Shown here in pieces: positions 38,901 through 47,900 of a stretch of DNA of 64,000 bases. Position 1 is the stretch's first letter. Every line of letters starts with the position of its first letter. A program made the translations under genes and the position numbers. Origin of the DNA: Climacteris rufus. Lineage: Eukaryota; Chordata; Aves; Passeriformes; Climacteridae. The stretch spans positions 1,812,296 to 1,876,295 of the forward strand of contig VZRZ01000509.1 of NCBI GenBank assembly GCA_013398175.1, given 5' to 3'. Below the pieces are notes generated by a model. It searched no databases. It saw only the letters and a program-made list of their open reading frames with translations, and was not told the DNA's origin.

Positions 38901-41900
38901 TGACTGTAGCATGGCCATCCACATATCTTGTTGAAGCCTGTTGGATATTTATTTTTTCCATAGATAAAAATTAAAAGTACTCAATTTTCAATGATTAGGG
39001 CTAAATGAAGACAAAACACATGGAAAAGTTCTGCTATATGTGATAGAAAATATAGGATAGAAAACATGGTTAGGGTTGGAAGGGACCTGAGGATGATCTA
39101 GCGATAGAAAATATAATTAAAACATACATTAAGAGCATAGCTATTTTTTTTGGGAAAATTAGTTATTTGTGTTTTAAATTCAGGACATGTGTGTGTTTGC
39201 ACTGGTTAGCACACGTTTGTTCTGCACTTTCGAAACGGTGACGGTTGTGTCCGACCTGGTTTGCAGTACCGCGTGGAGTCGGTGATGCTGCGCATTGCCA
39301 AGCCCATGAACTACATCGCTGTGACTCCCAGCGTGCAGCAGCGGGCGCAGATGAAGGCCCCGCAGTGCGTGCCCCTCATCATGGAGCCGGAGTCGCGCTT
39401 CTACAGCAACGCCGTGCTCGTCCTGGATTTCCAGTCCTTGTATCCTTCCATTGTCATAGCCTACAACTACTGCTTTTCAACCTGCCTGGGACATGTTGAA
39501 AACTTAGGAAAGTAAGTTGTTATTCTTTGCCCGTGACTTCTGATTCTGTAGAGACTTTGAGTGTCTTTTCCAAGGCACTGAGAATCCCTGGCTGTCACTG
39601 GAAACGCCGGGCATGTATGAAGAGCGCAGTTTTCTGTTACACAATAGAGGTGATCAAAATCTACCATGCACGTGTATATATGCACACATACACATATACA
39701 CCTTAGTATGTATTTTTAATTAAACATAGAATTAGACTGTTCTGTTAAAAAAAAATGAAACAGCTCTGTGCATGTGTGTACATACACGTCTTTATTGTGG
39801 TGATGCTGGGTTTTAATATTGCTTCAGAATAAGTTGAATATAAATCCACCACCTACCTTCAAAACCAGTATTATTCCTTAATAAATTATGGTTGTCCATT
39901 AGCAGTTGTAGTTCACTCTGGTTCTGACTACTTAAAATTAAAAAATACAATGAGTTATTCTTTGTAGCATCTTTTATTGAGCTTAACAGTTATTCTGTTA
40001 ATTGGAAAAGTGTCTCATTGCTCTTTTTAATTACCTCCATAAAGCAGTATTTTGAAGAATGGAAAGATGCATGCAATAATTGCTAGGTGTCACCATCATG
40101 TTTTCAAGTTTCTGATTTGAAATTCTAAATTTGTAGGAGGAAAGTAAGTGCAGTGTGGTACTTGGTAAACATGCATGGTTTCCATGGGGGATTACAGTAT
40201 GAGTATGTGCCTCCACTAACTCAGCATTTAGTAATAATTCATTAACACAGAGCAGAATTGATAAATTATGCATGCATTGGAATTTAGGCATTTATTACTG
40301 CTTTATTCCTAGAGCCTTTTGTGTGTAGCTAAGAAATTTGAAATTATGCTATGTTTATTTATACCTGAGATTATTCTGTCCTTGCTGACACTATCAGCAT
40401 TTTAATGTGAGCTGATGCTTTTGCTTAATTAGGCTGTAAATGACTGAATTGTCTTTGTGTTTAAATTTTCTCTTTCTTAGATATGATGCATTCAAATTTG
40501 GCTGTACATCTCTGAGAGTACCTCCTGACTTACTTTACCAGATTAGGCACGATATCACAGTGTCACCCAGTGGAGTAGCTTTTGTCAAGGTAATGGTATT
40601 AGTGCTCTGTGGCAGGCATTTTCACTTCCAGTTGACTGACTAGCTTAAGATCAAATTGATATTGTAGTTTATATTTTGCTGCATTTAAGAGCAGACGCAA
40701 AGGGGAGGTTCAGTCTCTCATTTCCCACTGTTTTTTTGATATTTGTCAAAGTGTTGAACTTCTGGCAGTTCAGGAAATAAAATGTCTTTATGCTTTCCTT
40801 TCTACTGAAGGCTTATTTCATCTATAATTAAACTGTATTTTACATGTGCAGTTTGGAGATCAAACAGTAATTATGTGTATGTAACAATTCATTCTTCTCC
40901 TGCCTGTGTAGCAGAATGCTTTCTTAGAAAAAGAGTCATGATTTGGGAGATGAAACTCCCTGGCTTGCTTTCTATTGTTCTCATTTTGTTATGTGTCCTG
41001 CTGGCTGATGTGTAATGAATATGGCCTGGAGCTCTTAAAAATAGTTAGCCAATCACCAGCATACATGTATTTAATGTAAAACAAAACCTTTCAGTAAAGA
41101 ATATTTGCAGAATTTTTAAAATATATTGCTCCTTCAGTATTTAATACTTAGAGAATTAACAGTTAAACACCGAAGTCCCATTTTAGTTGATAAGGTTATC
41201 TAAACATTGCATTAGCAGGGCTGATGGAAACAAGGAACAAAAAGCTATTCATTTTGCCCTTAAGGGCTTTGCCTGTATTTTAGATTCCTTGTAATATTTG
41301 TGGAAAAAGCCAAATTGTTGGTGGCTAGGGCATCTTGCTAATTAATTTGTCTTCCTATCAGTGGTTAACTACCAGTTCTGGGGTTTACTCCTAATTGTTT
41401 AGACTGGGCTTTTTAACACCATGTTTTCCTTTGTTCCCTTTATGGCAGCCTTCAGTAAGAAAGGGTGTGCTGCCAAGGATGCTAGAAGAAATCTTGAAGA
41501 CCAGGATAATGGTGAAACAGTCAATGAAGGCTTATAAGCACGACAAGGCTGTGACTCGAATGCTTGAAGCTCGTCAGTTGGGTCTTAAATACATAGCTAA
41601 TTTTACTTTTGGCTATACTGCTGCTAATTTTTCTGGAAGAATGCCATGCACTGAGGTAAGGGTTGCAGATAAAAATGCATTTAAAATGTTGGAAAGACAC
41701 TAGTCAGAAAACATAATATTATTTGAAACAAACTAAGTACCTTCAGAAAAGCTGTTTTTATTAATAGTACTGAAAATCAGCAACTTAGGATTTATTTGTG
41801 AACTTCTGGAAAAAAAATAAAGGTCTTCTTTTTCTTCTTGATGTAAAGGAGCATTTGGAGTTGGCATTTTTGTAGAACTGTCTCCAAACGTGGATTGGAT

Positions 41901-44900
41901 TACAGTTCTAGTAGTGGAAATAAAATAAAACATTGTAGCTTTTTCATAGTTTTCATAGGAATCAGCAAAATCCAAAAACTAGAGAAAATCATCCTAAGCA
42001 GTCTTGTCTTGCTCCTTACATTGTTAATACGTCTAAACAAGCTTAAAACAAATTTTTCTTTATACTTAACTATTGTTGATCCTTTTCCCTTTAATTCATT
42101 TTATTTTGGAGTAAGTTAAGCAACCTTTTTATTTATTATATGCATTTAAACCATGAAATAAAAGATACTGTCTCAATACAGTAATTTTTGTAAAAAGATC
42201 AAGCATGGTTAGACTGTTTACCAAGAGCTAGTATTTGGTTTAGCAGTAGCATAAAGCTTTTCAATCTGTCTTTAACTTTGCAGATTGGAGATAGCATTGT
42301 CCACAAAGCCAGAGAAACATTGGAGCGTGCCATCAAACTGGTGAATGATACAAAGAAATGGGGTGCTCATGTTGTGTATGGTGATACAGACAGGTAATTG
42401 ATGGTCTGCTTCTTAGAATGTTTTAATATCACAGTAGTTCTTCATGGATAGATTTTGTTTTTGTCTCCACGAGGGGAATTTATGGTGCTGAAAAAGGGTA
42501 TGTGGAGCTTCTTGGATGTTGCTTTACTGCCTTGCAGAATATGCACGGTAAATAATACCAAATTTGCCCAGGTTTCTTTTAGCACTTTGAGTGTTTCCTT
42601 TCTTTTGAAAATTATGTGTAACAGAAAAAGGGGGGGGGGAATGTTTTTCAGCTGTAAAATAATATAAATCTAATTTACCAAATTACTATTTTTGTGCCTA
42701 TTTCTGATGCTGTTTTTATTTTGGAAAACAGAGTATTTATAACATAGGCATTGCACCTCAAGGAAGGCACTGTTTTAAGTTTCAGAAGTGGATGCAATTC
42801 AGAAGCAGCCACCAGAGCATGCAGAGATATTATTAGGCTGCCTGACATACATTGTCTGAGTTGGTCTTTCATCAAAATAATAGCCATGCTGTAGGCATAT
42901 CCATCTCTGTTCTACACTTGGATCATTTTTCAGCCATTGGGAAACAAAGCTTGTCTGGCTGTCCTTCCTTAATAACTTGTGAATCCAATGACTCATTTCA
43001 GCCAGATTGGATAAAAGACTTGTAATTTCAAAGATACTGAATTCATAGTGGTTTCATTAAAAAAATTGTTGGAGAAAAGAAGTAAAATCCTATTGCTATC
43101 CATAGTGAGGAAAAAATGGCATACCAGAGCTCTTTACAGTTCTTTCCTGGGAACTCCAAATTTGCAGTGCCTGGGAGCAGTGATGTTCCCTGCTTCACCA
43201 GATAGTCACAGCATTCATCAGGCCTTTGGCATTCCTCATCTCATAGTGAACACTGAAGCTTCTCAGATTTTTGGCTTTTCTAGCTGAAGGAAGGGAGTAC
43301 AATTGATAACAATCTCCCTGCCTTGCTACCAGAAAACTAGAGCTTATAATTTACAGGAACTACATTGAACAGATATTGCACTCATTTCTTGTGTCTGATT
43401 TCTCGTAGCATGTTTGTACTCTTGAAAGGAGCCACAAAGGAGCAGTCTTTTAAGATTGGTCAAGAAATTGCTGAAGCTGTAACAGCAACAAACCCCAAAC
43501 CTGTTAAACTGAAGTTTGAAAAGGTAAAAGGAAAATATTTTGTTTTAAATGTGTTGGGTGAAAACACTGTTATCCAAAAAACAAATTTAAAAAAAACTGT
43601 GAGGATAAAAGTCAGGATACCTGTGGAAGGCAGGGCAACTTTTACTCCCTGACTGATATACAGGGACTTTTCCACTTTGAGGCAATTCCATGTCATTAAG
43701 CTGAAGAGGTAATTGGCTGGGGAAAAAAATCACTGGGTGCTAGGATACACTTGAGATGATGTCCAGGACTTTAAATGCCCTTATTTACCTGTGGGTCAAA
43801 ATATTGAGTACTCCTCTAGAATAGCTTCCTTCTACAGGAACAGCAAAATTCCTCAAAGCCAGAACATCTGTTCAGGAAGTGGGACACCTGTGTGCAGGAC
43901 CCTCTTCAGCCTGGGACAATCTAAACTTACCTCTCCCCTTCCATGAGAGTCAGGAAGACGTGTTGTTATCCTAGTAACACTACAAAGAAGAAATTTTTCT
44001 CCAGTTTTTCATTTAAAACTTGTCAAGGAATAGTTATACAATCAAGAATGAAATAAGAGGTTGGAGAAAACAAGCAGAAGAGACCATGACCCTAAAAATC
44101 CATTCATGAGAAAACTGTTTTCCAAGCATAGGCATTTAAGAAGCATACTTTCCCCAAATGGAGATACTAACTGATTTTTGGCACCTCCTAATTAGATGAA
44201 GTTTGAAACAGAGAGTTCTAAGCCACTACTTCTGCTGGGAACATTTTCTTCTCTGATATTTAAAATAAAGTTGTCTTTATAAGAAAGAAAGATAATAGAG
44301 TTACATTAGAAATGGTGACGGGTACAATCCAGAAAAGTAAAGGTACTTGCGACAATTTATACTGTGTGTCACTTTTTAGCTGAGCTTCAGCTAGATGAAA
44401 TGTAGAGTGATTTAAGAATGGAACACCACAGAATCCCAACTTCCTCAGCCATCCTTTAAGAGTCCTTTCATCAGTTTTAATGATTTAACAAAAAAACCCC
44501 AAACCAAGAAACCAAAACCTAAAAAAAAACCAAAAAAACCCCCAAAATAACAAATAACATAATAACAAAACACACACCAAAAAAAAGCCCAAACAAAGCA
44601 AGGTAGGAAACCCTCTCTGTTCAAAGTCACCTTATATTCCCAACACATGCCAAATTGGGCTATCTTTTTCCTAAACATTCCAGGTCTACTTGCCATGTGT
44701 CCTGCAAACTAAGAAGAGGTACGTGGGTTACATGTATGAAACACTGGACCAGAAGGACCCAGTATTTGATGCAAAAGGCATAGAGACAGTCCGAAGGGAC
44801 TCCTGTCCTGCTGTTTCCAAGGTAAGGTATTCACAGATTTCTCCCTGAATGAAACTACAGTATTCTGTGATTTCATTTTGTATATATCCTTTCTCAGCAT

Positions 44901-47900
44901 TTCTAGTCTTTCTGAGTTGTCTGAGTCTTCATCTTTTTCTAGTATGAACCATTTGAAAGATAAATTGAAGATCTTTCACAACATTACAAGAACTCGCATT
45001 TTGTAGCTTATATTTCATCCCCCAAAAACCCCATAGAAAGCCCTTGGCCCATGTAAGTGCTCTAAAAGGCCATTCTTGATCAGTTCACATTAACTGCACA
45101 TATCACCCCCAGATGAGACACCAACTTGTCTGCTAAATAGTTCAGTTACAAAAATATAGTTTAGCTAAGTATTCATTTAAAATAAGCATTCTTCCTGTTT
45201 ATTTTAAGCTGTGTATTGGGAGGTTAAAAAGAAATTAAGAAATCTTGTTCTTAGCCAAATTAAAAGAAATTATGCCAGTAAGAACAGTAACCACATAGAA
45301 GGATTTATGAAAGTCATGGCAAAATGGTTTAGATGACAGGGAAAAACATCTTCTCTCATATTCTGGAAAAATTATATAATTGTTGAAACAGTGCTGGAAT
45401 GTGGATGATGTCAGGAAAGATGTGTGAAACTGAGGAAGAAGTTGTCCAGTAATGTGAATTAATTATTTTTAGCTAAACATAAATATTTTTCTCACCTTTC
45501 TCCTTTGGTTGTAAAGATACTTGAGTGTTCTATCAAGCTGCTATTTGAAACACGGGACATAAGTCAGATCAAGCAATATGTTCAGAATCAATGCATGAAG
45601 TTACTGGAAGGAAAGGCCAGCATGCAGGACTTCATCTTTGCAAAAGAGTACAGAGGGAGCTCAGCTTACAAACCTGGAGCCTGTGTACCTGCTCTGGAAA
45701 TCACCAGGTAATGAGATTAAGAAGTGCTGATCATAGATAGTTCTATCTTGACCTTTGTGCTGACAAGTTATGGGTATGAGATCATAGATATTTTTTATCT
45801 TGATCTTTGTACTGTCAATTTATGGGTAGCAGTGTGATGTCTCCTTCAAATACTGTTGCAGCAGTTGTCCCTGACTTTCTTCTGTGTGTGAAGAAAGACC
45901 AGGCATCAGATGGTCCTAGAAAGCCATTTCATAGTCCTGGAAAGAGCCACGGGTACAAGAGTAATGTCTTGCCAGGACACTGTAACGATGTGTTCACTTC
46001 TGTTACTTATGGCTTGGGTTTTGTACAAGGACTGGACTCTCCAAGAGGACTCATCACTCATGGATATTAGATATGTTAAGAATTGTGATAGTGATGTGTC
46101 TCAGTCCTGTGAAATACATTACCAGGCGTAGTTTTTCATTTTTAAAAAAGTACCTTACTTAAAGTTAATATTTCATCCTGTTGATACCATTTATCAGTAA
46201 TAGATAAATAGATAATGTAAGCTGGAACACTTTGCCACCTTGCTTAATCAAAAGGTCTTCCAATTAAGCTATGCTTTTTTAATAGAATAACATCCAAGTC
46301 CAGGACTGATAGCTGCTTCAAACTGAATTGTTCTTTGCTTTCTGAGCAAAGGATGATGCAGTTTGAAGCAGGTATCAATGTACTGAGCAAGCAGTCTTGG
46401 AAAGGAAAGGACAATTTGACCAGAAAGCAAATTGTACTTGAGCTCTTTCTAGTGCCCTGGCTGCTCTTTATTAAGATACTTCTTTAAGGAAGAAGTAGCT
46501 AGAAAGCAACCTGCATGCAAATCAAAGTGACCTGAAAGAGAACCTGTCTCTAGGGCTCATGATCCAAGTTCTAAAATTCAGGTCTGATCACAAGACAAAA
46601 ATGAAACAGTTTGTTCCTGTGCTTCATAACAGATACTAACTCCAGTCATCTGGAAAGTGACTAATATAATCAGATGGGGAAGCTTATAGGCAAGTGCAAT
46701 AACTCTGAATTTGCCTCTGGATGCATTGTAAAGGCTGATTTTTGCACAGGAGAATGCTGGCCTATGACCGTCGCTCTGAGCCGCGCGTTGGGGAGCGAGT
46801 GCCCTACGTCATCGTGTACGGCCTGCCCGGCCTGCCCCTCATCCAGCTGGTGAGGCGGCCCATGGAGGTGCTGCAGGATCCCAGCCTGAGGCTCAACGCC
46901 ACCTACTACATCACCAAACAGATCCTGCCCCCCCTGGCCAGGGTGTTCTCGCTCATTGGCATAGATGTCTTCAGCTGGTACCACGAGCTGCCCCGGGTGA
47001 GTGTGTTCAAACAGGAATGCAGTGCGTCTGTCTGCAGTGTTTGGCCTTGTTGTGACTTCTAGTGGCACGACATTGATATGAGGCAACAGCAAAGGTTATT
47101 GGTGAAGCAGTGTTTGATGCTCATATATGCAGTCCTGATTCTTATATCTTCTGTGTGGGGTTTCTTTCACTTAGTAAATCAGGTTTATTTGGCCAGCCCT
47201 TCTATGCAGCATTGATCACACTATCATCTTCTGTTTTCTTGCTGTAACTGTATTTTTAGCAGTATGTGTATGTGCATCTCTTTGACCTTACGACGTTGTA
47301 AATCTCTCTATAGTAGATGTTGCCACTCCTGTTTTTTCCAAAACATTCTGAAGATTTTTCCTCCGTATAGAAAAGGTGGCAAACCCCAGAAGCAGGAACA
47401 CTTTAAAAATTCCTATCACCAGAAATTTTAAACTAATTGTATCCAAACATGACTTTCCTAAAAGTTAAAGAAGTCATTGAGATGCAGGAAAAGAAGCATT
47501 AGATAGCTGGATTTTAGTTTGTGATTCCTCTGACAGAAAGGGGTGGTGAAAGACAGTGTATCTGTGTAGTTTGGTGATTCTGCTCAGCGCAGTCTTCAGC
47601 AACATAGTAATACATCATGTTTCCCACTGCAGACTTTTAATTATAGCTGTGATTGATTTCAATTCTTCTCCTTTTTTTTACCTTTCCAATGGCACTGTGA
47701 CAATCACCTTAAGTGTCTCCAACAAGCTGTTCTAAAAAGATAAAAAGAATCCTGGCTGTCTGCAAGGCCAGGGAGCACCGAGGAAGGCACAGGGAGCAGA
47801 GCAGCAGTAGAGTGAAGGATAGCACAAAGCGTAAGTCATGCAGCACCAGGAGCAAGTGCAGAGAACAGACTTCCCAGGGTGATGAGGCAGTGGTGGAGCC

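Larger units (their letters stand above)
35399..39266 (+). other. REV3L intron with two CR1 insertions
   Basis: Holds a ~1.1-kb CR1 copy (37070-38197) and a 48-bp CR1 tail with target duplication (39042-39115). The rest is non-coding, including a T/C-rich stretch near 36690-36710. Confidence 0.8.

Noticed and set aside
44445..44696. Hydrophobic 83-residue - strand frame resembling a membrane peptide
   Set aside because: Product of the A/C-rich low-complexity tract read in reverse (T/G-rich codons giving Phe/Gly/Trp).
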